The translations under genes and the position numbers were made by a program. A stretch of DNA of 33,227 bases from Hoylesella buccalis ATCC 35310 (GTDB taxonomy: Bacteria > Bacteroidota > Bacteroidia > Bacteroidales > Bacteroidaceae). This document shows, piece by piece, positions 9,396 through 18,700 of the stretch. Below the pieces are notes generated by a model. That model saw nothing but the letters and a program-made list of their open reading frames with translations, was not told the DNA's origin and searched no databases. Position 1 is the stretch's first letter. Every line of letters starts with the position of its first letter. Location: positions 1 through 33,227 of the forward strand of contig NZ_ADEG01000104.1 of the NCBI RefSeq assembly GCF_000177075.1. Direction: 5' to 3'.

Positions 9396-9743
9396 ATGAG
9401 GAACAAACCAAAAGTCATATATCTGGAAGATGCGCTGGATTTTATTGAGAGTCTACCAACATCGGCAGGAGACAAACTACTCGAAATCGTCAAACGTATT
9501 GAGGGTGGCGAAAAAAATTCCAAGCTGTTCAAAAAACTGGATAACAGCGACATTTGGGAGTTCAGAAGTCTTTACAACAAGATTACTTATCGACTGTTTG
9601 CCTTTTGGGACACGAAAGAAGAAACGTTGGTGATAGCAACGCATGGCATCATCAAAAAGACACAGAAGACGCCACCAAAAGAAATTGTTAAGGCAGAAAA
9701 AATTAGGCTGGAGTATTTCAAGGATAAAGGAGAAAAGATATGA
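9396..9743 (+). CDS. higB: HigB-like toxin of the RelE/ParE superfamily (Gp49-type)
   Basis: A 115-aa protein with the layout of phage-derived Gp49/HigB toxins: an N-terminal strand and helix (DALDFIESLPTSAGDKLLEIVKRIE), a FKKLDNSDIWEFRSL segment and the core strands ITYRLFAFWD and TLVIATHGIIKKTQKTP. The basic C-terminus after KKTQKTP carries the usual Lys and Glu-rich helix. Relatives cleave mRNA on the ribosome; this activity is inferred. The stop codon overlaps the start of the antitoxin by 4 bp (ATGA), the toxin-first order typical of higBA, which supports translational coupling. Confidence 0.85.
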   Translation: MRNKPKVIYLEDALDFIESLPTSAGDKLLEIVKRIEGGEKNSKLFKKLDNSDIWEFRSLYNKITYRLFAFWDTKEETLVIATHGIIKKTQKTPPKEIVKAEKIRLEYFKDKGEKI

Positions 9744-10078
9744 AACAGGTAGGAAAATTCAAGACGTACACTTCTGATGAAGTTCTTGATCGGCACTTCG
9801 GAAAGATAGGCACGCCAAGACGTGATGAGTTCGAACAAAGAGTGGCAGCGTCGATTCATGCCTATAAGTTAGGCGAAGCCATCAAGAAAGCCAGGATTGA
9901 ACAAAACCTCACCCAAGAGGAATTGGGTGAGCGCATCGGGGTGAAGCGCGCTCAGATTTCAAGGCTGGAAAAAGGTTACAGTATCAGCATTCCAACCATG
10001 AGCAGGGTGTTCAAGGCTCTTGGCGTGCCAACAGCCTCAATTGATTTAGGGAAAATAGGCAAGGTTGCGCTTTGGTAA
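9740..10078 (+). CDS. higA: HigA-like antitoxin with XRE-type helix-turn-helix
   Basis: A 112-aa antitoxin. Residues about 48-104 form an HTH of the XRE/Cro type: LGEAIKKARIEQNLTQEELG, RIGVKRAQISRLEKGYS, and IPTMSRVFKALGV. The N-terminal 45 residues (with DEVLDRHFGKIGTPRRDEFE) should be the toxin-binding part. It would neutralise HigB and repress its own promoter at 9345-9375. The reading frame ends 36 bp before the mutS2 start; mutS2 has a -7 box of its own in that gap. Confidence 0.88.
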   Translation: MKQVGKFKTYTSDEVLDRHFGKIGTPRRDEFEQRVAASIHAYKLGEAIKKARIEQNLTQEELGERIGVKRAQISRLEKGYSISIPTMSRVFKALGVPTASIDLGKIGKVALW

Positions 10079-10102
10079 GATGGCGGTTTGTTCGTAAATG
10101 CT

Positions 10103-10110
10103 TATCTTTG
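10103..10110 (+). promoter_or_regulatory. Bacteroidetes -7 box just before mutS2
   Basis: TATCTTTG matches TAnnTTTG and ends 4 nt before the ATG at 10115. A start site about 7 nt later would give an almost leaderless mRNA. A -33 element at proper spacing is not clear. It decides against the upstream codon at 10088 as the start. Confidence 0.5.
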
Positions 10111-10114
10111 CAGC

Positions 10115-12727
10115 ATGATTTACCCAACCAACTTTGAAAGCAAGATTGGCTTTGACAAGATACGCGAACTGCTGAAGGCGCGCTGCCTCTCCACGCTGGG
10201 CAAGGAGCAGGTGGACGCTCTGGCGTTCTGCACCGACCCCGCTATTATCGGCGCATGGCTCGACCAGACGCGGGAGATGAGGCGCATACAGCAGGAGGAC
10301 GACAACTTTCCACTGCAATATTTCTTCGACATGCGACAGGCCATCGCCCGCATTCGACTGGAGAACACGCACTTGGAGGAAGACGAGCTGTTTGACCTGC
10401 GCCGCTCGCTGGAGACCATCATCGCCATTGTGCGCTTTCTGGCCCAGACCGAAGGCGACGATGACGATGACGCACAAGGCGAAAGACAAGTCAAGAGGGA
10501 TGGCGAGGGGGATGACGATGACAGCCGCCCCACCCGCTACCGCTACCCTGCCCTGCAAGAACTGACGCGCGGCGTGGTGGTGTTTCCGCAGCTGTTGCGG
10601 CGCATCGACCAGATTCTTGACAAGTTGGGACACATCCGTGACAACGCCTCACCGGCCTTGGCACAGATACGCAGCGAACTAAGACGCACCGAGGGCAGCA
10701 TCTCGCACACGCTGGCCAGCATCCTGCGCGCCGCCCAGAGCGAGGGCGTGGTTGATAAAGACGTGGCCCCCACCCTGCGCGACGGTCGTTTGGTCATCCC
10801 CGTGGCACCGGGACTGAAACGCAAAATCAAGGGCATCGTACACGACGAGTCGGCCACGGGACGCACCGTGTTTATCGAACCCACCGAGGTGGTGGAGGCC
10901 AACAACCGCATCAGGGAGCTGGAGAGCGAGGAGCGCAAAGAGGTGATTCGCATTCTCTCCGAGGTGACGCGTGAGGTGCGGCCGCACGTCAAAGAGCTGC
11001 TGGCGGCCTACGGCATGCTGGCCAAGATTGACTTGGTGCGCGCCAAGGCCGAGTTGGCCAAACTCATCAAGGCCATCGAGCCGCAACTACAGTCACAGCC
11101 GTACATCGACTGGATTGGTGCCACGCACCCACTGCTGCGCCTGTCGTTGGAGAAACAGGGCAAACAGGTGGTGCCGCTCGACATTATTCTCACGCCCCAG
11201 AAGCGCATGCTCATCATCTCGGGACCCAATGCCGGCGGCAAGTCGGTATGCCTCAAGACCGTGGGACTGCTGCAATACATGCTGCAATGCGGACTGAGCA
11301 TCCCCGTTGGCGAACGCTCAAAGGCGGGCATCTTCGAACACCTGATGATCGACATCGGTGACGAACAGAGCATTGAGAACGACCTGAGCACCTACTCGAG
11401 CCACCTGCTCAACATGAAGAACATGATGAAGACGGCCAATCCCGGCACCCTGTTGCTCATCGACGAGTTCGGCACCGGCACCGAGCCACAGATAGGTGGC
11501 GCCATTGCCGAGGCGGTACTGGAGCAGTTTTGCGACAAACAGGCATGGGGCGTCATCACCACCCACTACCAGAACCTGAAACATTACGCCGACGCTCACC
11601 CCGGTGTGGTAAACGGTGCCATGCTCTACGACCGCCACGAGATGCAGGCCTTGTTTAAGTTGGCCATCGGACAGCCGGGCAGCAGCTTTGCCATCGAGAT
11701 AGCCCGCAAGACGGGCATCCCCGAAACGGTGATCAGCAAGGCCAGCGACATCGTGGGGACCGACTACATACAAAGCGACAAATACCTCCAGGACATCGTG
11801 CGCGACAAGCGCTACTGGGAGAACAAGCGGCAGACCATCCACCAGCGCGAGAAGGACATGGAGAAGACCATCGCACGCTACGAGAACGACATTCGTGAGG
11901 TGGAGCAAGAACGCAAGCTCATCATCAAGCGCGCCAAAGAGCAGGCCGACGAACTGTTCAGGCAGAGCAACAAGCGCATTGAGAACGCCATACGCGAGAT
12001 ACGCGAACAACAGGCTGAGAAAGAGGCCACGCGGCGCATACGAGAAGATTTGAAGGTGTTTGAGCAGGGCATCAAGGCCGACTATTCCCAAGCACCCAAC
12101 GGCACCATGAGCGATGAGCAGTTTGCCAAGAAGGTGGAGCAGATAAGGCTTCGCAAGGAGCGCAAGGAGAAGCGCAAGGCCGAGAAAGCCAAACAGCAAC
12201 AGAAGCGACAAGAAGAGGTGCGACAGGCTGCCGACCGCCATCAACAGCGAAAAACCATCGCACCGGGCGACCGGGTACGCATCATCGGGCTTACCACCAT
12301 CGGCACCGTTGAGCAGGTGGAGGGCGACAATGCCACCGTAATCTTCGGCGACATGCGCACCAAGATGCGCGCCGGTAGGTTGGAACACGTCATTGAACAA
12401 ACCACGCAACCTACGTTGGAAGAACGACTGGGGGCCGTGAAGATAAGTAAAAAAACACGCGACACCATCGACGAGCACCGCAAGAACTTTCACCAAGACC
12501 TGGACGTGCGCGGCATGCGGGGCGACGAGGCCCTGAACGCTGTGCAGTATTTCATCGACGACGCCATCCTCATGGGCATGGATCGGGTGCGCATCCTCCA
12601 CGGAAAAGGCAACGGCATCCTGCGCCAACTCATCCGCGACTACCTCTCGGGCATCCCCAACGTAACCGGTTACCGTGACGAGCATGTGCAGTTTGGCGGC
12701 GCGGGCATTACGGTGGTGGAACTGTAA
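10115..12727 (+). CDS. mutS2: MutS2 recombination-suppressing / ribosome-rescue ATPase with Smr domain
   Basis: An 870-aa MutS2. The core and lever regions occupy residues 1-330. Walker A is GPNAGGKS at 370-377, Walker B ends in LLLIDEFGTG with Asp450-Glu451. A long charged coiled coil runs from about 560 to 710, then a KOW-like segment (GDRVRIIGLTTIGTVEQVEG), and the C-terminal Smr nuclease domain from about 796 (LDVRGMRGDEAL, ILHGKGNGILR). Family members suppress homologous recombination and split stalled ribosomes. The start at 10115 (MIYPTNFE) fits the family; the open frame extends nine codons upstream, into the promoter. Odd: an acidic insert, residues about 113-139, with two DDDD runs, in the region where relatives usually have a short loop. 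An antisense open frame of 455 codons overlaps it but is a composition artefact. Confidence 0.96.
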   Translation: MIYPTNFESKIGFDKIRELLKARCLSTLGKEQVDALAFCTDPAIIGAWLDQTREMRRIQQEDDNFPLQYFFDMRQAIARIRLENTHLEEDELFDLRRSLETIIAIVRFLAQTEGDDDDDAQGERQVKRDGEGDDDDSRPTRYRYPALQELTRGVVVFPQLLRRIDQILDKLGHIRDNASPALAQIRSELRRTEGSISHTLASILRAAQSEGVVDKDVAPTLRDGRLVIPVAPGLKRKIKGIVHDESATGRTVFIEPTEVVEANNRIRELESEERKEVIRILSEVTREVRPHVKELLAAYGMLAKIDLVRAKAELAKLIKAIEPQLQSQPYIDWIGATHPLLRLSLEKQGKQVVPLDIILTPQKRMLIISGPNAGGKSVCLKTVGLLQYMLQCGLSIPVGERSKAGIFEHLMIDIGDEQSIENDLSTYSSHLLNMKNMMKTANPGTLLLIDEFGTGTEPQIGGAIAEAVLEQFCDKQAWGVITTHYQNLKHYADAHPGVVNGAMLYDRHEMQALFKLAIGQPGSSFAIEIARKTGIPETVISKASDIVGTDYIQSDKYLQDIVRDKRYWENKRQTIHQREKDMEKTIARYENDIREVEQERKLIIKRAKEQADELFRQSNKRIENAIREIREQQAEKEATRRIREDLKVFEQGIKADYSQAPNGTMSDEQFAKKVEQIRLRKERKEKRKAEKAKQQQKRQEEVRQAADRHQQRKTIAPGDRVRIIGLTTIGTVEQVEGDNATVIFGDMRTKMRAGRLEHVIEQTTQPTLEERLGAVKISKKTRDTIDEHRKNFHQDLDVRGMRGDEALNAVQYFIDDAILMGMDRVRILHGKGNGILRQLIRDYLSGIPNVTGYRDEHVQFGGAGITVVEL

Positions 12728-12730
12728 AGA

Positions 12731-12984
12731 CTGGTTCTATAAATTACCGCCGCATAAAGTCATTAAATTTTTATGAAATACGTTTTGTTATCTTTTGGCT
12801 TCTTTTTATATAAAACAGGCTGCGCCTCAACAATTCAAACAAGTTTGATTATATTCGGCTTGCTCCGTTTTTGGTTCAAAATGTAAGTTCGTTCAGTCGT
12901 GTAGCTCGCTACACTCCTTCTTTCTCTTGCATTTTGACCTCAAAAATAAGTTCAAAATCTAACAAAGCTAATTTATAGAACCAG
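12731..12984. mobile_element. MITE-like element with perfect 16-bp terminal inverted repeats
   Basis: CTGGTTCTATAAATTA (12731-12746) is the exact reverse complement of TAATTTATAGAACCAG (12969-12984). Inside, TCAAAATGTAAG pairs with CTTGCATTTTGA (one mismatch), and GTGTAGC-TC-GCTACAC forms a central hairpin, so much of the element can fold back. It has no ORF. It starts 3 bp after the mutS2 stop codon and ends 27 bp before topB, filling the whole spacer. It could act as terminator or RNA structure between the genes. Confidence 0.8.
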
Positions 12985-13011
12985 CCTAAAAATGAAAGAA
13001 AGTAACTGACA

Positions 13012-14853
13012 ATGATTGTTTGCATAGCAGAGAAACCCAGCGTGGCCAAAGACATCGCGCGCATCATCGGCGCCCATAGCTCGAAAAACGGTTATATGGA
13101 GGGCAATGGCTACCAAGTGACGTGGACCTTCGGACACCTGTGCTGTCTGAAAGAGCCCAACGACTACTACGACAACTGGAAACACTGGAGTTTGGCCGCC
13201 CTGCCTATGTTGCCACCACGCTTCGGCATCAAGCTCATCGACGATGAGGGCATCAAACGACAGTTTGCCGTCATCGAACAACTGATGCAGCATGCCGACA
13301 GTATCATCAACTGTGGTGACGCGGGACAAGAGGGTGAGCTGATTCAGCGGTGGGTGATGCAGAAGGCGCAAGCCAAATGCCCCGTGAAGCGGTTGTGGAT
13401 AAGCTCGATGACCGACGAGGCCATCCGCGAGGGATTCAACAAGCTGAAAGAGCAATCGGTATACGAACCGCTGTATCTGGCTGGGTTGTCACGCGCCATC
13501 GGCGACTGGATATTGGGCATGAACGCCACGCGTCTGTACACCCTGAAATACGGACGCAACCGACAGGTGCTGAGCATCGGGCGGGTGCAGACACCCACCT
13601 TGGCACTCATCGTGAGCAGGCAGAAAGAAATAGACAACTTCAAGCCCGAGACGTATTGGGTGCTGGCCACCATCTATCGCGACACCACGTTTACCGCCAC
13701 CAAAGGCCGGTTTGACAAGAAAGAGGATGGCGAGGCTGCCTTTAAGACCATTGAGGGTGAACCGTTTACCGTGACCGACGTGCAAAAGAAAAAGGGCACG
13801 GAAGCACCGCCGAAGCTATACGACCTCACCTCGTTGCAGGTAGACTGCAACAAGAAGTTCGGCTATTCGGCCGAGATGACGCTCAACCTGATTCAAAGTT
13901 TGTACGAGAAGAAATACACCACATATCCGCGTGTGGACACCCAATATCTTTCGGACGACATCTATCCCAAATGTCCGCAAACCATGAACGGACTTTATCA
14001 GACAAAGATACAAAGCAAGACGGTGTATGCCGAACTCATCAAACCGTTGGGCGGAAAGCCGCTGAAGAAATCGAAAAAGGTGTTCGACTCCTCAAAAGTA
14101 ACCGATCACCACGCCATCATCCCCACCGGCGTGCCGCCCATGGGACTATCGAACATGGAAGAAAACGTGTTCGACCTCATCGCCCGACGCTTCATCGCCG
14201 TGTTCTATGACGATTGCAAGTTCGCCACCACCACCGTCATGGGAAAGGTGAAGGACATAGAGTTCAAGGCGAGCGGCAAGGAGATATTGGCCCCGGGATG
14301 GAGGAACGTGTACGCCAAAAACCAGCAAGAGGACGACGATGCTGACGAGAAGGCTGTCGATGAGGAACGCACCCTGCCCACCTTCACAAAGGGCGAGAGC
14401 GGAACACACGTCCCCACCCTGACCGAGAAGCAAACCACCCCACCGAAATACTACACCGAGGCCACCCTGCTGCGCGCCATGGAGACGGCGGGAAAGTTTG
14501 TTGACGATGAGGAGCTGCGCGCCGCCTTGAAGGAAAACGGCATCGGTCGCCCCTCGTCACGCGCCAGCATCATCGAAACGTTGTTCAAGCGTCATTACAT
14601 CCAGCGCGAACGCAAACGCATCGTAGCGACGCCCCTTGGAATACAACTCATTGACATCATCAAGGAGAAACTGCTGACGAGTTGCGAGCTGACGGGCATC
14701 TGGGAAAAGAAGCTGCGCGACATCGAACACCAAAAATACGATGCCGCCCAGTTTGTCAACGAACTGAAAACGCAGATCACCACCATCGTGAACGACGTGT
14801 TGCGCGACAACAGTCACCCACAATTAGGTACATCAGACGCGCCGTCTAAGTAA
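13012..14853 (+). CDS. topB: DNA topoisomerase III (type IA)
   Basis: A 613-aa type IA topoisomerase that passes single strands to resolve DNA links. The Toprim domain is at the N-terminus (IAEKPSVAKDIARIIGA; CGDAGQEGELI). Domain with SRAIGDWILGMNATRLYTLK and IGRVQTPTLALIV follows. The active-site Tyr305 lies in KYTTYPRVDTQYLS. Further motifs are DHHAIIPTG, TPPKYYTEATLLRAMETAGK and GIGRPSSRASIIETL. There is no C-terminal zinc-finger region, as in short TopB forms. The start ATG 13012 gives the canonical N-terminus. The 3' end and stop codon are repeated 48 bp downstream. Size and motifs show a complete enzyme. Confidence 0.95.
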   Translation: MIVCIAEKPSVAKDIARIIGAHSSKNGYMEGNGYQVTWTFGHLCCLKEPNDYYDNWKHWSLAALPMLPPRFGIKLIDDEGIKRQFAVIEQLMQHADSIINCGDAGQEGELIQRWVMQKAQAKCPVKRLWISSMTDEAIREGFNKLKEQSVYEPLYLAGLSRAIGDWILGMNATRLYTLKYGRNRQVLSIGRVQTPTLALIVSRQKEIDNFKPETYWVLATIYRDTTFTATKGRFDKKEDGEAAFKTIEGEPFTVTDVQKKKGTEAPPKLYDLTSLQVDCNKKFGYSAEMTLNLIQSLYEKKYTTYPRVDTQYLSDDIYPKCPQTMNGLYQTKIQSKTVYAELIKPLGGKPLKKSKKVFDSSKVTDHHAIIPTGVPPMGLSNMEENVFDLIARRFIAVFYDDCKFATTTVMGKVKDIEFKASGKEILAPGWRNVYAKNQQEDDDADEKAVDEERTLPTFTKGESGTHVPTLTEKQTTPPKYYTEATLLRAMETAGKFVDDEELRAALKENGIGRPSSRASIIETLFKRHYIQRERKRIVATPLGIQLIDIIKEKLLTSCELTGIWEKKLRDIEHQKYDAAQFVNELKTQITTIVNDVLRDNSHPQLGTSDAPSK

Positions 14854-14914
14854 AGGCACACACCGCTTTTCGGCAATACATCAGACACGCCGTCTAAGTA
14901 AAGGCACACACACC
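14829..14914 (+). repeat. 48-bp direct duplication across the topB stop codon
   Basis: The segment starting TACATCAGACGCGCCGTCTA at 14829 recurs at 14877 as TACATCAGACACGCCGTCTA, each followed by AGTAAAGGCACACAC. The spacing of 48 bp is a multiple of three, so the second copy is in the topB frame but behind the stop. Confidence 0.85.
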
Positions 14915-14921
14915 ACTCTCA

Positions 14922-14969
14922 CCATTACAACCCTCACCAATACAACCCTGCGCCAATATAACCCTGCGC
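14922..14969. repeat. Three 16-bp tandem units
   Basis: Units at 14922, 14938 and 14954 read CCATTACAACCCTCAC, CAATACAACCCTGCGC and CAATATAACCCTGCGC. Non-coding tract between topB and repeat B; function unknown. Confidence 0.75.
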
Positions 14970-14991
14970 TATCTGCGTGATTATTTGAAAA

Positions 14992-15201
14992 CGGGCTGTA
15001 AGCCCAAAAGCTTATAGCCCAAGGCATCGCCTTGGGTAAGCAGGTGAGTTGGTATACGCCCTACAGGGGCAAAAGTATGGGGGAAAGCCAGTGTAACAAA
15101 ATGATAAACAGACGCTTTTGCCCTTACAGGGCGCAGTTATCCCTATGCATCCCAACCTCAGGGCGTTGCCCTGGGCTGTTGGCTTTTGGGCTTACAGCCC
15201 G
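14992..15201 (+). repeat. 210-bp palindromic repeat, copy B
   Basis: Same ends, length and internal hairpins as copy A. Copy B is followed by a 124-bp segment (15202-15325) and then by copy C in the same orientation, so B and C form a tandem of about 334-bp units. Confidence 0.9.
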
Positions 15202-15325
15202 TGCATACCTCATATCGCTATCCAACGCTACCAAGCTGGGTGTACACCTGGTCAGCTTTTACTCAGTTTTGATGAAACGAGAAGTGTGGTAATTTGTGGT
15301 TGCAACGGATCCACACGGAACGATA
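15202..15325 (+). repeat. 124-bp companion segment between repeats B and C
   Basis: Contains TATCGCTATCCAACGCTACC, TGATGAAACGAGAAGTGTGG and TTGCAACGGATCCACACGGA. The same sequence, inverted, adjoins copy D at about 23094-23215, and a decayed version follows copy A (9076-9180). It is therefore part of the repeated unit, not a random spacer. No ORF or promoter is apparent. Confidence 0.8.
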
Positions 15326-15535
15326 CGGGCTGTAAGCCCATAAGCTTATAGCCCAAGGCATCGCCTTGGGTAAGTATGTGAGTAGGCGTACGCCCTACAG
15401 GGGCAAAAGCATGGGGGAAAGCAAGTGTAACAAAATGATAAACAGACGCTTTTGCCCTTACAGGGCGCAGTTATCCCTATGCATCCCAACCTCAGGGCGT
15501 TGCCCTGGGCTGTAGGCTTTTGGGCTTACAGCCCG
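15326..15535 (+). repeat. 210-bp palindromic repeat, copy C
   Basis: Third full copy with the same 15-bp terminal inverted repeats and length. The sequence that follows (15536-15660) is only weakly like the companion segment and carries no recognisable gene. Confidence 0.9.
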
Positions 15536-15664
15536 TCGTTTTTCTCATATCACTTTCCAACAGCAAGGGAAGTGGACATCACTCACTTCGTCATCATGAA
15601 CTCGTAGGTGTACTTTTACCCTGTATGTTTGAATTGAGCATGGGTGACGCTACGGCGAAGACAT

Positions 15665-15705
15665 AAAAATATATGGGCAACGAGCCTTGCGCCCGCTGCC
15701 CATAT
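15665..15705 (-). terminator. Terminator of the T9SS cargo gene
   Basis: On the minus strand ATATGGGCA pairs with TGCCCATAT and the inner GCGGGC pairs with GCTCGT (two G-T pairs) around loop GCAAG: a continuous 15-bp stem. T residues (15669-15665) follow. It lies 28 bp after the stop codon of the 1511-aa gene. Confidence 0.8.
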
Positions 15706-15732
15706 TTTGTAGCATTAAATGAAGCTTACTGC

Positions 15733-18700
15733 TTACTTCGTGATAACCATCTTCTGGCTCACCGTCTTACCATCCACCTGCATCGAAACGATGTACACAC
15801 CGTTTGGCAGTTGAGCCTTGAGGCGATTCAGGTCTTCAGGCTGACGCACATTGGCCACGCGTTCACCCGAAACGGTGTACACAACAGCCGGTCCATTCCA
15901 GGTTGCCGTCGTTACCCCTTGAATCTCGGTAGGCAAATTGCCGAATGAGGTTGCCGTGGTGTTCATCAACTTAAATCTATCGCCTAAGACACCATTCCCC
16001 GTTACATCGAATTCATATTCCAAAGCGTCACCCTCAAATGGTACAATCATCTTTGCCTTTGAGTCAATGAGCTTTAAGTCAGAATACTGTGGTAAATCCT
16101 TGCGTGAGAGATTTAATACATAACGTCCAGGCTTAGCTGTCACGATGGTAATGTTAGCCTTTGTCAGATCATCGGTGGTGTTAACCTGCAACTTGCCAGC
16201 CTTTGAATCCGAGTAAATCATACTACTCATCATCTCAGCACCCAGTTTCTGGCCATCCCATCCATTGTCGAAGTTGTCGGATGTGCCTGGCTGCTCAAAC
16301 AACCACATCACATCGCTCACATCCTCACCGTTCAGGATAAACCTTACAACACCAGGTTTAGTGTTTGTACCAAATGTATATCCCTTGGCCAGTTGTTGCT
16401 GGGTAGCTACTGACGTGAGATTGTCGTACTTCAGGTCTACCGTTACGTTCGTTCCATCGACAGTTGTTTCACCGTCGGTAAACTTCAGCAAGAAGCCCTG
16501 CATGGATGGAATTTCGTTCACACCCTGTTGTGAAGCCGTGTTGACAGGAACAGCCAAGTAAGTTCCAGCCGATGTACCCGATTGACTTGTTGCGTCGCCC
16601 CAATCTTTTCCACTACCAGTATTATACATATAGATAGTTTTATCCAAAGCGTCAGGCAACGTCAGTCCACTTATCTTCACAGGTGCAGTGTAAGAGTTAC
16701 CAAAGAGGTTTTGCCCCAATCCCCAGTGGTTGATGGCATCGCTTGGTGCATTTGCACCATCAACCTTGGAAGCCTTGCGGGTCAGCGTCAAGGTAGCATC
16801 ACCCAAGTTGAGGTAACCTTTCATAGATTTCACCTTAGCTTCTGCGGCCGTGCTGCGGATAGAGTAACCAGCAAAAGCGGTCATCATTTCCTTGGCTTTC
16901 AAGCCCGTAAACTTCTGGTAGAACTTGTTGCTTGCGTTGGTTGCCTCATCATACTTATAGATGTAGGAACCACCGAGCCATGCAGAAGAGGTCTGCTTGA
17001 ATGGGATACCAAAGAACTGGTCTGTATATTCCACCTTCAGGTCTTGTCCCTCTGTCGGAGAGCCTTCCACATTGTCATTCCATGTTGTAGCTTCGGCAAG
17101 TTTCGTCGACTTGACATTCATCTGAACTTCCGCAAACACCTTGGCATCAGAAGGAGCACCAGTATATACGAATGCGCCATTGGGCTTGCCTGCCTTAGCT
17201 TCAATCTTCAAGCGAACAGGCTCACCTGCTTCGTGTTCAAAGCCAACCATATTGGTTACTTTCAATCCGCTGCCTGCTGGAATCACCATGGCCACAGCTG
17301 ATTGATTTTCGAGTTTTCCGGCCTCAAAGTTAAGGTTTTCGGTACCATTGGTGAGTCGGCAGTCGTTCACGGCATTCTCACCATAGTTCGCCTCGGTGGC
17401 GAACACAATATCTTCGCCTGTTGCAGGAACTCTGTTGGCTGTCCAGTTGGATGCCGTACTAAAGTCTGTACCGTTGGTTCCCATCCAGTAGTTGGCTTTG
17501 ATTACATGGAAGATGATGTCCTTGTAACCACCAGACGAACCATTGCATCCAGCATTGTCAGTGAAGTTGGTCTGAACCCTGTATGTATAATCTCCGGGCT
17601 TTGTAAACGTGGCGTAATATTCGTTTCCAGTTCCGTTTGGAAGCGGTTCCGTATTCTTTTTGTCGTTGGTGATATCAATCCACTTCACATCATAGATGTA
17701 AGTAGACACCGGCAAGGCAAGGTCGATAGGTTTCATGCCCCTTGTAATATCAATAGTGATTTCCTTGGCAACCTTTTTCCCAAATTCATAGATAGGGTCA
17801 GGGATGCCAGAAGCGTTCACCTCGACAATCTTCTTCATTGTACAACCGTTACCATAGGTAATCTTGACAGCATAGAAGCCCTTGGCTAAACCGTTCCATG
17901 CCGTGTTCACATTCGAAGCATCGGAAGACTCGAAAGTCTTAATAGCTGTTGCATCCGAAGCAACGGTACCGTCTTCGTCTGAATTGAACAATTCATACTT
18001 CACCGGCATCGAAACATTCGTGCCTGCCTTGGGTCCTACCGAAATGATACCCGTGTTGTCTGAATTTAAATCGCACATGGCACCGAACACCTCAAAGGCG
18101 TCTCCACCGGAGATTTCGTCGAAGTTGAACTGATAAGGTACATAATCATAGTCGCGTGGCTTATCAGTGTCTAAAGACCCAGAAGTACTACGTTCTCTTA
18201 GATCTTTCTTAATAGCTGAATATACATAGCTGGGGCTAAGTTGATAACCATCTATACCTCTCAAGTCTGGACTATAAGCCACAGAAAAATAATTCAAACC
18301 ATTAGGAACGTCCGTATATGTACTTTCATCGTTCTTAAAACCACCACTGCCAGAGCCGGAACCTCCAGTGCTGTTTTTATACTGATACCGCAATGTTCGA
18401 AATTTTAATCCGAAGTCAAACTTCACGGTATTTTTACCCTCACAGTCCACGCCTACATATACACCGTCCTTAAATCCTTCGTTGTTCTTGGGGCTGTAGG
18501 TCTGAAGTTTATCGGAGGTAATAGTAAATTCGTAAGATGCTTTCTTATTACACTTATCTTCCACTTCCAAAACATAGTCTCCCTCTGGCAGGTCGCCGAA
18601 GAAATAGCCTTTTTCACGTGCCGTAGGATAATAAATTTCCTGCGGGAAATCTATTGTTGTGGTGTATTCCTTGTCGCTAAGGAAGTCGGTCACCACAAAC

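Noticed and set aside
11318..12685. 455-codon open frame antisense to mutS2
   Set aside because: mutS2 is a clear, complete family member on the plus strand; the antisense frame is rich in Leu, Val, Ala and His as expected from codon bias of the opposite strand.
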